Positions 21,050-33,604 of a stretch of 64,000 bases of DNA are shown piece after piece. Source of the DNA: Ichthyophis bannanicus (Eukaryota; Chordata; Amphibia; Gymnophiona; Ichthyophiidae); contig CM066040.1 in NCBI GenBank assembly GCA_033557465.1, positions 326,944,297-327,008,296 on the forward strand, given 5' to 3'. A program made the position numbers and the translations under genes. Each line of letters starts with the position of its first letter. Positions within the stretch are counted from its first letter, which is position 1. Below the pieces are notes generated by a model that searched no databases, was not told where the DNA came from, and saw nothing but the letters and a program-made list of their open reading frames with translations.

Positions 21050-24000
21050 AAAGTCAAAGTCTTGTCATCTGAGCTTCTAAAGAAAGCTTAGGTTTGATCT
21101 CCTCTAGTACCGACTGGTTTGTTCTTCGGGCAGTCCATGGTATACACAGTATTCGCCGCCAGCACCATAATTCAAAGGCATCAATTTTCTTCCTGTCTAT
21201 CTTTTTCACTGTCCAGCTTTCACATCCATATGATGTTATTGAAAATACCATGGCCTGAACAAGTCAAATCTTTGTATGGAGAGAGACATCTCTGCTCTTG
21301 AGAATCTTATCTAGGTCTTTCATAGCCATTCTGCCAAGAGCAATGCGTCGTCTGATTTCTTGACTGCTTGTTGCTTCTTTATTGATAGTTGATCCAAGTA
21401 GGTTAAAGTTGTTCATGATTTCAATTTCTTCTCCTTCAACGATGAACTTGTTGATTATGCCAGTGGTCATGATCTTTGTCTTCTTTACATTAAGGTGCAG
21501 GCCCATTTTGAGACTATGTTCTTTGATTGTGAGAAGCAAATGTTTCAGATCATCTTCGCTTTCAGCCAGTAATGTGGTATCATCAGCATACCGAAGGTTG
21601 TTGATGAGTCTTCCACCAATCTTCACACCTCTGTTGTCTTCATACAATCCTGCTTCTCTGATGATTTGTTCTGCATATAAATTAAACAGGTAGGGGGAAA
21701 GTATGCAGCCTTGTCTTACACCTTTGCTTATTTTAAACCATTCTGTTTGCCTTGTTCCGTTCAAACTGTTGCTTCTTGATCAATGTACAGATTGTGAAAG
21801 AGTACGATCAGGTGTTCTGTTATACCCATGCTTCTTAATGTGGCCCAGAGTTTCTCATGGTTTACACAGTCAAAAGCTTTGCTATAGTCGATAAAGCACA
21901 AATAGATATCCTTTTGGTATTCTTTAGACTTTTCAAGGATCCATCTCACATCTGCAATGATGTCTCTCGTACCTCGCCCTTTCCTGAACCCTGCTTGCAC
22001 TTCAGGTAGTTCTTGTTCCAGGTATGGTTGTAGTCTCTTTTGAATAATCTTCAGTAGAATCTTGCTGGCATGTGGGATCAGAGCGATTGTGCGATAATTT
22101 CCACAGTCAGTTGGATCACCTTTCTTTAGTACTGGTATAAACACAGATCTTTTCCATTCCAACAACACCAGGGAGTACCCCAAGGATCCACACTATCAGC
22201 CATGCTCTTCAATATCTACCTCCAACCACTCTGCACAGTCATACGCACCCACAACGTCAGCTTCCACATCTATGCTGACGATATCATGCTCTACGCCCCC
22301 ATTACAATCACAAACCCTACAAACACCCACCTATCAGCATGCTTCACTGCAGTCTCTAACTGGTTACAAACAACCTATCCATCAACATAAAGAAAACTGA
22401 AGCCCTCATAGTGACAAAGGACCCAGTCTTCATACCACCCACACACCTCATCATTGGAACTACAAGCATTCAAATACAACCACATATAAGATACCTGGGC
22501 ATTATTATTGACCAAGCCCCCACCTTAAAGCAACAGATCACTAAAACCTCCGGAACTATATTTCACAAAGCAAGAACAGTGCAACGTCTCAGACCCCTCC
22601 TTGAACATCAAGACTTCCGAACAGTGATGCAAGCCATGACACTCCCACATCTGGACTACTGCAACATAATCTACCATGGCCTTCCAGCCACACACACCAA
22701 CCCCCTCCGAACTGCATTAAACACCACTGCAAGAATCATTCAGAGGGCGAAGAAAACCGACCATATCACCCCAATTCTGAAAGAACTTCACATTCTCCCC
22801 CTAGAAGCACGGACAAAATACAAAGCCATCCTACTCACCCACAAAGCTATCCATCAAACACAGGCACCCAACTTCGCACCCTACTGGCTTGTCCAGCCCA
22901 CGGCAGATCTACCAGACAAACCTCCAGCATTTTCCTCACTGTCCCTCACAAAAGAACCAAATTCTCGCAACGGACATGCAATCGAGCCTTTGAACTTTAT
23001 GCTCCATCCTTATGGAACTCTCTACCAAGCTATCTCAGAAACAATGCCGACCTACTATCTTTCAGAAAACAGCTAAAAACCATCCTTTTCCAGGAATACT
23101 TCAACTCGAACCCCACTGAAAAACCCACAAACCTCTGATCTCACCCACAATGAACCTCTAACTTAAAGCTACACTAACTTGTCTATGTCCAACGTCTGTC
23201 CTATGTCCAAAGTCTCTCCTATGTCAAAATCATCAATGTTGCCTCCCCGGTGATGGCCCTACCCTTGTACTTAATTCCCCTACCCCTATGTAACACCGCT
23301 TTGACCCGGTGAAAAGCGGTATATAAATACAGCTAAATAAATAAATAAAATAAGTTGGCCATGATGTTGTCTTCCATATTTCTTGGCAGAGCCTTGTAAG
23401 TACAGTAACAGCTGCATCAGATTGCTGTAATACTTCTATGGAAATGCTATCAATGCCTGTTGTTTTGTTCTTTGATAAGGCTTTCAATGCTGCTTCAACT
23501 TCTTCTTTCATCACCAATGGTTCCCGATCATAAGGTACAGGTTGAAACGGCTGTTGGTCCACTTGATCTTTATCATATAAAAACTTTGTATATTCTTTCC
23601 ATCTTTTCTTGATCTTCTCAGCATCATTCAACATAGAACCTTGAGCATCTTATAACATTCCAGTTTGAGGATGGAACTTTTCCTTTAACTCTCATAGCTT
23701 TAGGAAAGTCGATCTTGTTCTTCCTCTAATAGTTTCTGCTTCTATTTCCTTGCATGCGTCATTGTAGTACTTTTCCTTGTCCTGTCTTGCTGCACGTTGG
23801 AAATCTCTGTTGAGTTCTGTGATTGTCTTTCTTTTTCCTCTGGCTTTAGCTTCTCTGCATTTCTGGGCAATTTTCAGAGTTTCTTCCGTCATCCATTTTG
23901 GCCGTTTTTTCTTTTTCACCTTTTGTAGAGACTTCTCGCTTTCTTCCAACACAACCTTCTTGATGTCATTCCATAACTCTTCTGGAGCTCTGTCATTTGT

Positions 24001-25198
24001 ATCTAAAGCAGCAAATCGATTTTGCAGGCAGTCTTTAAATTCCAGTGGTATATTCTCAAGGTCATATTTTGCTGCATTCATGAGTGGTTTGCTCTTTTTC
24101 AACTTTAGCTTGAGTTTGCATACTAGTAGTTGATGATCTGTATCACAGTCAGCTCCAGGTTTTGTCTTTGTTGATGTTAGAGCTTTTCCATCGTTGACTC
24201 CCACAGATGTAGTCAATTTGATTTTTATACAATCCATTGGGTGAAGTCCATGTGTATAGTCGCCGCTTGTGTTGCTGGAAGAAGGTGTTTGAGATGAATA
24301 TATCGTTGGTCTTGCAGAATTCTATCAGTCTTTTTCCAGCTTCATTTCTGTTGCCAAGTCCATATTTTCCAACTACTTTGTCTTCTTCTTTGTTGCCAAC
24401 TTTTGCGTTCAAGTCACCCATGACTATCAGGATATCCTGTTTGCATGTTCTGTCAATTTCAGCTTGTACTTGTTCATAGAACTCTTCAATTTCGTTCTCT
24501 TCTGCAGCTGTTGCTGGGGCATATACTTGAATTATAGTTGTGTTGATAGACATTCCTCGTAGACGAATAGAGATTAAGCATTCGCTGACTGCATTGTATT
24601 TCATTACAGTTCTTGCAAGTTTCTTCTTTATTATAAATGCAACACTATTTCTTCATTGTCTTTCATTTCCAGCATAATAGACATTGTGATCATCTGATGT
24701 AAAGTGCCCGATGCCAGTCCATTTCAGTTCGCTGACACCCAATATATCAAGTTGTACACGTTCCATTTCATTCTTGAACACCTCCAACTTCCCTTGGTTC
24801 ATGCTTCGTACGTTCCATGTTCCAATGTGTAAGACATCTTTACAGCTTCTGACTCTCATTTCATGCACAGCTACATCAGCAGTCAGACTTCCCGAGGGCT
24901 TTGATCCAACCACATCATAAATGCTGGCTTTACTCTGAAAAGTCTTCAGCTCTTCCCCAGTAGCTAGTTGAGTGCCTTCCGACCTGGGGGTCTCATCTTC
25001 CAGCACTACAGCACAATTTGTTTTGTTGTAACTATCCATTGGGTTTTCATGGCAAGATACAGAAGTAGATTGCCGGGCCTTTCTTCCACGCAGTTTAAGT
25101 TTGGTGTTGTTGCCCTTGTCACAGAAATGTGATCCTCCGCCGTCAACACTATACCATTCTGCTGCTGCCCAGATGGGTGGTTTGTCTTGGTCTGGCAC
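21050..25198 (-). pseudogene. RTE endonuclease-reverse transcriptase, broken
   Basis: The endonuclease begins with HIGTWNVRSMNQGKLEVF (24780-24835), SELKWTGIGHFTSDDHNVYY (24670-24730) and QDILIVMGDLNAKVGNKEED (24380-24440). The linker is MTEETLKIAQKCREAKARGK (23830-23890). RT motifs are [20 protein letters not shown] (22100-22160), FIDYSKAFDCVNHEKLW (21850-21900), SKGVRQGCILSPYLFNLYAE (21675-21735) and NLRYADDTTLLAESEDD (21555-21605) with an intact YADD. GSTINKEATSSQEIRRRIAL follows at 21345-21400. Splits come from the insertion at 22161-23352 and a few frameshifts. Confidence 0.88.
22161..23352 (+). mobile_element. 5'-truncated LINE inside the RTE
   Basis: Plus strand. It starts within the RT at GVPQGST and encodes [19 protein letters not shown] (active site intact, about 22270-22320). 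A 221-residue frame (22411-23076) holds the RT C-terminus: PHIRYLGIIIDQAPTLKQQI, PHLDYCNIIYHGLPATH and HITPILKELHILPLEAR. The tail AAAGCGGTATATAAATACAG with (AAATA)n ends near 23350. It belongs to the same group as the minus-strand LINE at 39868-41690. It interrupts the RTE between codons for TSWP and EWKRSV. Confidence 0.85.
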
Positions 25199-25265
25199 CT
25201 CAGCTGAGACCTGTCCATCTTGGGAGACCCTGCCAGTAGTTAAACTACCGATAGTTTAGCTCTCA

Positions 25266-27620
25266 GCATCACTGATGCACACAAGCCCTCACAGCACGAC
25301 AAGTTGCAAACCAAGTGATCAGTAAGAAGGGCTCTCTACACGACAGGGCTTGCAGCTCTAAAATACTATAAATACTATGCACCAAGCAAATGGCCACCAG
25401 GAAAACTGCTTTCAGCGTAAGGTCCTTCAAACCCAACATTTGAAGCAGTTCAAATGGAGCTTCCACCAATACCAACAGGACCAAGTTAAAATCCCACGAC
25501 AGAACTGGCTGTGGCAGCAGCGGATGAACATGCTTAACATTTCTCAAGAAACACACCACATCTGGAAGAGAAATCAAGGAGAATCCCTGAATCATGCCTC
25601 TAAAACAAGCTAAAGATGCCACCTGAACCTGTAAAGAGTTTAAGGCAAGCCCTTTATCCAGATCCATCTGCAAAAAGGCCAGAACATCTGGCACGGAGGA
25701 AGAGAGAGCCTGGAAACCTCTTTCCTCACACCAGCCTTTAAACACTCACCAGACCTGAATATATGCCAATGAAGTCAACTGCTTCCTAACATGAAGCAAA
25801 GTCAAAATAACCTGAATAGAGTAACTTTTTTTCTCTAGCCTAGCCCTATCAAGAGCCAAGCAATATGCGAGAATTGACTCTCGTCTGGCATAAGGACTGG
25901 ACCCTACGATAGCAAATTGACCGACACCAGAAGACACCATGGCCTGTCCATTTGAGATGCACTAGATCCGCATACCAGGGCCTCCAAGGCCAATCCAGCA
26001 CCATCAAGATCACCAGCCCCTGATGAGATTCTATCCACTGAAGCAGTTGGTCTATAAGCATACCAGGGAGAAACACAGAGGACGACAATGCTCGGCCACT
26101 TCTACGCCAGAGCATCCAGGCCCTCTGCCATCCTCTCGTGCCTGTGGCTGAAAAAACAGGCCACCTTAGCAATGCTTGCGAATGCCATCAGATCCATGAT
26201 TGGCATCCCCCTTAGACCTACTATTTGCTGAAACATGGAGTCCTCCAAGGACCACTCTCCACGGTCCAACCGATGCTGGCTGAGAAAATCTGCTTGCACG
26301 TTTTCTTTTCCCGTTACATGAGCTGCTGACAGTGCTAGAAGATGATCCTCCACCCACAGAAGTAGTGGAACGATCTCTGCTGCCAACACTGCACTTCCTA
26401 TGCTGCCCTGCCAATTGATGTAAGCTACTGTGGTCACATTGTCCGAGAAGACTCTCACTGCCTTGTTGCGAACCACTGGGAGGAAGGCCTTCAGAGCTAA
26501 AACACTGCTCTCCATCTCCAACCGATTGATGAACCAAGACTTCTCCTCCAGAGACCACTGACCCTGTGTCACTCGAATCTAGCAGTACACCCCCCCCCCC
26601 CCCCAGTCATAAAGACTGGCATTGGTGGTCACTACCACCTAGTCGGGGGATTCCAATGACATCCCTGCTGCCAACTTGGTGGGGTTCATCCACCACAATA
26701 GACTCCTCTTCATATCCTCCAGACACTGCAACCTCTTTCCCAGGGAATGTTTCTGGGGAGACCACAGCAATAACAATGCCCTCTGAAGAGGGTACATTTG
26801 CGCTCTAGCCAATGGAACCAGGTCCAGTACTGCAGCCATAAATCCCTGCAGCTGCAAGTAGTCTCATGCTCGAGGATGCCATAGGTTGCGGAAATTCCAC
26901 ACCTGATCCTGCACCTTCTGGATGTGATCTGGCAGTAGGGACACAAGACCTGAGCTGGTGTTAAAATGAGCCGTTAAACAAACCAGATCCTGAGTCAGCT
27001 GTATGTTGCTCTTGGGAAAACTGATGACTCAACCAAGATGCTGGAGAAACACCACCACTCTCTTTGTCAACTCCTGACTCTCCTGCACTGACTTTGCCCT
27101 TATCAGCCAGTTGTCCAGATAGGGATGCACCAACACTACCTCTTGACAGAAATCCACCACCACAACCACCATCACACCTTCGTGAAAGTCTGAGGCGCTG
27201 TGGCGAGACCGAAAGGCAGGGTTTGAAATTGGAAATGCTCCATCAAAATGGCAAAGTGCAAATAACGCTGATGGTCTGCCCGAATGGGAATGTGCAGATA
27301 TGCCTCCAAAAGATCTAGGAAGGTTAGGAACGTGCCTTTCCGTATCATCACTATGACCGAATACAAGGTCTCCATGCAGAAATGTGGCACATGCAAGGCC
27401 TAATTGACCTATTTGAGATCTAGAATGGGTTGAAAAGTCCCTTCTTTCTTGGGGACCAGAAAGTAAATTGAATACCAATGAGCTTGCGTTCCTTGAGAGG
27501 AACTTTGACCACCTCTGAGTTGAAGCAACCTTTTGAGCATGTCTGCCACCACCTATGCTTTAACAGGAGCCTTGCAGGGAGACAGCATAAAAGCATCTGA
27601 GAGAGGCTGCACCAACTCTA
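25266..27620 (-). pseudogene. DIRS-B RT, RNase H and recombinase N-terminus
   Basis: RT: PHFCMETLYSVIVM, LDLLEAYLHIPIRADHQRYL and MEHFQFQTLPFGLATAPQTF (27180-27390), then HPYLDNWLIRAKS near 27100, where the active site is YLDN instead of YLDD. RNase H: LINRLEMESSVLALKAFL, VFSDNVTTVAYINWQGSIGS and HVTGKENVQADFLSQH (26280-26530). Linker: MPIMDLMAFASIAKVACF (26150-26205). Recombinase N-terminus at 25269-25745 (MFKGWCEERGFQALSSSVPD to LQALSCREPFLL). Frameshifts separate these blocks, and a C-run at 26590-26604 lies in one of them. The upstream RT part and gag continue after the L2/DIRS-A block. Confidence 0.85.
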
Positions 27621-28572
27621 TTACTACTTATTATCTGTACAGTGCTACAGGGCATATGCAGCGCTATACAAACACATGTAAAGGATGGTCCCTGCTCATC
27701 AGAACTTACAATCTAGTCAAGACAGTACAACAGCTGAAGACAAGGGTATGGAAACACATTGGAGGCTAAGTGGATCAGAAGAGGCCTTGAAGAGGTGAGT
27801 TTTCAGCTTGGATTTGAAAAGGGCCAGAGATGAAGCCTGATGCACAGACATAGGTAGTTTGTTCCAGGCATAAGAAGCTGCAAGGTGAAAGGATCAAAGT
27901 CTGGAGTTAGCAGTAGAAGAGAAGGGCACATATAGAATGATCTGCCAGAGGAGTGGAGTTCATGAGGTGGGGTGTAGGGAGAGATAAGAAAGGAAAGGTA
28001 GTGAGGAGCAGCAGGAGGAGAAGTTTGAACTGGATACAGAAAGAAATAGGGAGCCAGTGAAGTAACTTGAGAAGAAGGGTTATATGAGCATATCAAGGCT
28101 GGCAGAAGATTTGCCACGCAGCTGAGTTTTGAACAGATTGAAGAGACAACAAATTATTCAGAGAGAGACCAACAAGGAGGAGGCTGCATTAGTCTAGGCA
28201 GGAGGTCACTAAAGAGTGGATAAACTGTCCTAGTAGTATGCTCAGAAAGGAAGGGGCAAATTTTGTTATAGAGAAAGAAATGACCGTTTTTTTGCTATCA
28301 GATGGATGTGTGTGGAGAAAGAGAGGAAGGCGTTAAAGATGACCCCAAGATTGCGCACCAAGGAAAAAGCGAAGAGTAGGGCATTATCCACAGAGACTGA
28401 GAAAGAAGGAAGGGGAGGGGTGGGGTTAGGGGGGGGAAAAAAGAAGCTCAATTTTGGCCATGTTCAATTTCAAATGGCAGTGAGATATCCAAGTAGCAAT
28501 GTCAGATAGGCAGGCAGAGATCCAGGCCTGGATTCCTGGAGTAATTTCAGGTGTAGAAAGGTAAATCTGAGA
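27621..28572 (-). mobile_element. L2-2 LINE, 3' part
   Basis: Minus-strand L2 from its 3' tail (ACTACTTATTATCTGTACAG and ATGCAGCGCTATACAAA, 27623-27670) up to the RT codons for SQIYLSTP near 28550. It interrupts DIRS-B between gag and RT. The open frame at 28266-28451 (FSVSVDNALLFAFSLVRNLG, then VIFNAFLSFSTHIHLIAK) is the L2 RT C-terminus. It continues after the DIRS-A insertion at 33985. Confidence 0.85.
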
Positions 28573-28999
28573 AAGCACAGTTACTTACATGTAACAGGTG
28601 ATCTCTGGGAACAGCAGGAATAAGTCTTCACATATGGGTACGTCGGTACCGACGGAGCCTGCGCGGGAACGCTCCCCAGCGTCCAATCAGAAAACGTTTG
28701 GGAGCATCCCTCAGCACCTGCGTGCTGCCTTCCCGCCTTTCCAACTGTCTCTCCTCAGTTGAGTTTTATAGCTGAGACAAAGAGAGAGAGAGAGGAAAGG
28801 AAAGATAGATAGAGATACAACTCCTGGGGAGGTGGGTGGGTTGTGAAGACTTATTCCTGCTGTTCCCAGAGATCACCTGTTACAGGTAAGTAACTGTGCT
28901 ATCTCCAGGAACAAGCAGGAATGAGTCTTCACATATGGTGACTCCCAAGCTGAGATGCCTGGAGTTCGAACGTGGCATAGGTTGGAACATGCTATCCCC

Positions 29000-31170
29000 C
29001 ACAACACCAGGCATCCTGAGGATGGAGGGTAGGAGTTGAAGAAGGAAGATGCTGTGGAACAGCTAACCTAGCACAGGACTGCAGGAAAGGAGTCCATGTG
29101 TGGATAATGATTGTTATCAATGATATTGCAAAGAATATTGCAATATGGACCTCCGCCAAAAGGATTTCATAGAAGTATGGAGGTTCATGGATCTACTGGG
29201 AAGCCAGTAGAGGAACCGTGAAGAGGACCTCACTGAAAAGTGGAGGTAATAAACCTGTAGGAAAAACAGAGGAGGTCAGAATCCTGAAAGGTAAAAGGCA
29301 CCCCTGGTAGAAAAAACTGGGGTAGTACAAAAACGGTGGGCCTTCAGCGAAAGCTGTATGGTAAAAACCAAACTCTTTTGGCAGAAGAGTATCTCACTCT
29401 TGGGAGCAAAAAGAGAAAGGCTAACCGATTTGGACAAACAAGCACAGTCCTTGTGGGGAGAGAGGGTATGGGAACCCCTTGTATCCCAGGGTGAAGACAA
29501 ATGCCTGAGGCGTTAAGCCTGTGAGTAACTGAAGATCCACAATATCTCTCCTAACTGGGCTAAGCTAGGAGAGATATTAGGTACGGAGAGCTTCAGAGGT
29601 ACCTAAACCTGTTAGGTTATGGTATAAGAATTGTCGACTACCACAGGAGTGGTTGTGTGTGTAGAATCCCAAACCTGCTGAATAGCAGAGGTATGGGCAA
29701 GATCCCTCTGTCAGAAACAGATAGCTATATGAGCATAGATAGTGAGATAGATCTGTCTCCACATACTTATCTATCTATAATAAAATATCTCATCAGATAC
29801 ATATATATATATATATATAGATAGATATATATATAGATATAAATATAGATATATGAATAACATATAAGAATATATCTATAGTGAGATATGGAAGGGCATA
29901 AAATACACACAAAGATAAATATGAATATGTAGGCCTAAATATGGGTGTCTGTATTTAAACAGACAGATATATGCCTACAGCATGGAATTCACATAGGACA
30001 TGTGGAGAGGAAAGATTCATCTAACAACAAGGAGGTGCAACCTACTTGAGAAGATATATAAAGAATCTATTCCCCTTGGTTATGATCCGCAAGGATGCTA
30101 GCTAGTAAAATAACCAGGATGGTCATATGAAAACAGAGGATGATATCAATCTGTAGCCAGCAAGTCCTTAGTCGTCCAAGACTCTAGCATGGTAAGTGGA
30201 CAGAAGACAGATAAGGATGAGGTATCATGTTGACCTGCTGAAGGGCAAAAAGTATCATACGTTCTTACCATGAGGACGAGCTGCAAGGAGAAAGAGCATA
30301 TCCCCGATTGGGAATGCTATGGACCAAAGCAGGAAATTGGCAACTCCTTAAGCCCTTAGGTAAGAGAAGGCCTATGTCCTTTATGGCAAAAGGAGATAGT
30401 AAAAGAAGGGAGAACCTTCTAGTCATGGGAGACATGACTGAAAAGCCTTTTCTAACCATCTAAGATAGCTGTTGGAGAAAAAAACCCATGCTCTCTAGCA
30501 AGGGCCCATAGTGGAAAGCTTCTCTGTAGAATTGCAGAGAGCATGATGCAGGAGAATGAGGAGATAGAACTGGCTGCTAGAGAGCCAGTATCTCTGCCAA
30601 CTATGCTGCCAAACCCAGGAGAATGGAGATGGCAGAAATAGAAGACCATCTAGAAAGCTTGTAGTGAGATAATCTCCAAGATAGATGGAAGCACTGACTT
30701 GGAGCCACTACTAAGACTAGACAGAATGTTAGTGGAGGACAAATCTGGTTGTTTGTGGACAAGAACCAGTGGTCGAAACATTAAGGCTCCTGCATAGGCA
30801 GCTGCTAGCAAGATAGCAGAAAGAATCGTACTGTTGAAAAACAGAAAGAACAGACAGAACAAGAGTAGAAACTCTGGACATGTCTGATAAGCTGCCCCAA
30901 AGTAAGATGGAAACAGAGGAGGTAACTCAGAGAGGAAAACTCCACACTGGAAAGTGAGAAAACTAGAGAGGCTGAAGAAAAAAGCCCTCTGTAATTAATT
31001 CCGCTCTTACAGAGGAAAAAGCTTGGTAAGAGGGTGAAGAGAATAGAGCTGAAGAAGACTTACCAAGTAGTAAGTCTATAGAAAGGAAAAATACATGCTG
31101 GCACAGGAACTACCATTTAATAGTGGTCAGACCTCTTTCCTTAGCAGGAAAAGAGGAGAAACCTGTGACC
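29000..31170 (-). pseudogene. DIRS-A pol region, degraded and shortened
   Basis: Near 30490-30530 the minus strand reads ILQRSFPLWALAREHGFF, which corresponds to LCNEALRLWALARENRIH in the RNase H of the first DIRS-A copy. Other RT, RNase H and recombinase motifs are not recognisable, and there are stops in every frame. An AT/GATA microsatellite lies at 29795-29880. The region is shorter than the equivalent part of DIRS-C, which suggests internal deletion. Confidence 0.55.
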
Positions 31171-31336
31171 TATAGGCATGAACATCCTGACAGCTCATAG
31201 AAATATAGAAAAAATGGATGTCTTTTGGAAAGAGATCCATGTGTAGGGGTTAGAATGAAGCAGTGGATTGCCTCTATTGAGAAGAAGCAACTGTAGATTC
31301 TAACCCCAAGAGTCACAAGCATTTGATGATGACTGA

Positions 31337-33604
31337 TCAGAAACCCTGCAGAGGCCGGGTTTGCTGAGCCTGGTGAAAAGTTGGATTCTTCAGACCAGGA
31401 CGATGGCTCCCCTGTAGGGGAACATCTGTATGATGGGCAAGTGAGGAATAAAACCTTCTTCTCCTGTGGGAAGAAAGTTTGGTAGGACATTTCCTACTTA
31501 CTGGGACAGAAGAAGGTGTAGAAGAACCCTTAGGAACAGGCAAATCAGTGGACAACTGAGTAACCTGACGTAAAGACTCCTTGTTGAAAAGATTGTCTCC
31601 AGTGCAAGGAGTATGTCCCAGTCGTTGTTGTTCCCACTTGGCCAAAGCTGAAGCTTGGAGCCAGGCTCTACGTCGTGCCCCTATAGCTATAGCAGAGGTC
31701 CTGCTAACAGACTCAAGAGCGTCTAGGGAAGCACGAGAAAGAAACCAAGAGATATTCTGGATATGCTTAAGCAGCGAGGAATAGTCTGTACTCCTGGAAA
31801 CTGGAAGGAAAGGAGTCCAAAGATGTAATTGCTTTGTGACCTCCTCAAGAGAAAGACTCATATAAAAATATATGAGAGAATTCTTGCAGAAAGCATAGAT
31901 GTCTGGAAGGTTTGACGTCCAAAGGCATCTAGTGTCTTAGACTCACGACCTGGCAGATAAGAAGAGTGCTTTTTCTTACTCTTTATCCGCCTCATTGCTG
32001 ATTCCACTACTATGGAATGATGAGGAAGTTGAGTCTTTTGGAACCCTGGAGAGGGGGGCACCTGATATAAGAGATCAGTTGCTCTGGGAGGTGGGGGTAC
32101 CCTTAAAGGTGTTTCCCACATTCCTAGAAGGAGATCCTGCAAGGAATGATGCAAAGGAAGCATTATATTGTCCTTTGCTTTGGTGGAAACAGAGCCTGGT
32201 GCAGGATCATGTCCTGGAATAGGAATGGCAAGGGATCTTGCTATATCCAGGAGGAAACTCTGAAAAGAGGGATCCCCAACAGGAATCTCCCTTGGACAGG
32301 TTAGATCTAAAGAACTAGCCTGAGCACCCACAGAGTTATCCAGAGATATAGAAATAGAAGATCCTGTAGGGTGCAGTGTGAAATGTTTAATGGATGGTTG
32401 CTTGGACTGGTTGTCAGGAACAGCAACTGTCCTTACCACATTGTCCATGCCAGGTATCAACTCCAAGCTTGGTATAGAATGGAGCGATGCTGTTGTAACA
32501 AGCATGGTAGGAGTTTGCCACGATGCTACTGTGGATACCGGTACTGAAGTCAATACCGGTACCGATGTCGGAGTCGGGCTCGACAAAGACATCGGAGTAG
32601 TCATCAGCGATACTTCAATCGGTACCGAGGTAACCGAAAACCTCCGGCTGCTATCCTCGGTACCGAGCCACCGGTATCAATCGGTGTCGGTACCAAAATC
32701 TATTGGTACCCAGTCTTCCAGACTAGAAATGGATTCCAAACTCGGCATCGAGGGTAAGGAGCCTGAGAAACGAAGCATGGAAGGCACCGACTGTGAGGGT
32801 AATGAAGACATCGGTACCGACTTCGGTACCGTTTCCGATACCGGTGAATGAAGGTCTACCAGTGGCAACTCAAGCGGCCTCAGGGGAACCGAGAGTTGCG
32901 GATCCGAGTCATCGGAACCGAGCCTTCGGTACCGCCGCGAGACGGTACCAAGGCGAGTCGGTACCCAGTCCTCCAAACTGGAGATCGATTCCAGACTCGG
33001 CATCGAAGGAAGCGAGGCTGTCGATGCACATCTGGAGGGTACCGACGTCGGTGGCAGTATCGGTGTTGGAACCGATAAGGGAAAGACAATCTGGGACGTA
33101 TCCATCGGTCCCGAAGGCACCGAGGAGGCCAGATGACGATCCCTGGTGAGGAGTGTTTTATCTAACACCAGTGCCGATGCAGGGGTTATCGGTACCGCTC
33201 GAAGCGGATGCCACCACCGTGCACGGCTCAGGTATGTTCTGTGGGGGGTGAACCCCAGGAACAACCTGAAACCCCTTATCTGCTTTGGAGACCGAAGACT
33301 CCCGCCGGGGTTTTGAAGCCAGGAGGCCATCGAGGGCAAAGCCGGAGCTGTCTACATGCTGTGCATGAGACGTACCACTCGAGGACTGGCTAGTCTTAAC
33401 AGACTGTTTGTGGGTTACCTGAATCAAAGTGGAAGAAGAAGGGGACGGTGCCCCGAAGTTGGATGGCAACCGTGTATCGAGGGATTCTCGATGTTGAAGA
33501 TGTCTTCTCACCAAACTGTTGTCAGGACCCAAACAGGTTAGACACCGACTTCGAGGGTCTAAACATAAAGTTGTACCGCCACAAACTGAACATTTCGTGG
33601 CCAT
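31337..33604 (-). pseudogene. DIRS-A gag-like ORF1
   Basis: Starts at 33604 with a Cys motif, CSVCGGTTLCLDPRSRCLTC, whose outer cysteines have spacing C-x2-C-x12-C-x2-C, as in DIRS-C. The middle (32557-33196) is Ser-Val-Pro rich and is encoded by TCGGTACCG-like triplets. Downstream, at 31337-31861, are LDALESVSRTSAIAIGARRR and TGDNLFNKESL, matching the gag C-terminus of DIRS-C (MLSLVAARRYLWLRNWA, KLLFGEDLDKL). Blocks lie in different frames (33158-33604, 32677-33339, 31858-32604, 31337-31861), so the gene is broken. In DIRS elements this protein is thought to form the nucleoprotein particle. Confidence 0.75.

Larger units (their letters stand above)
20806..25265 (-). mobile_element. RTE-type LINE in DIRS-B
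   Basis: Minus-strand RTE (BovB-like) LINE, nearly full length, inserted within the DIRS-B recombinase gene. Its 3' end is at the left, with a (GTT)n run at 20806-20816 and ACTCATGGCGACCC near 20840. Its 5' part reaches about 25265. It is split by a plus-strand LINE at 22161-23352. RTE elements encode a single endonuclease-RT protein. Confidence 0.88.

Noticed and set aside
23777..24133. Plus-strand frame with hydrophobic Phe/Leu runs resembling a membrane protein
   Set aside because: It is antisense to the RTE linker region; the hydrophobic look comes from complementing Lys/Glu codons.
28738..28830. GAGA-rich microsatellite as an independent feature
   Set aside because: It recurs in the same place in the DIRS-A copy at 1-205, so it belongs to the element's terminal region.
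32378..32851. 157-residue plus-strand frame rich in Gly-Thr-Asp
   Set aside because: It is the antisense shadow of the Ser-Val-Pro repeats of DIRS-A gag.
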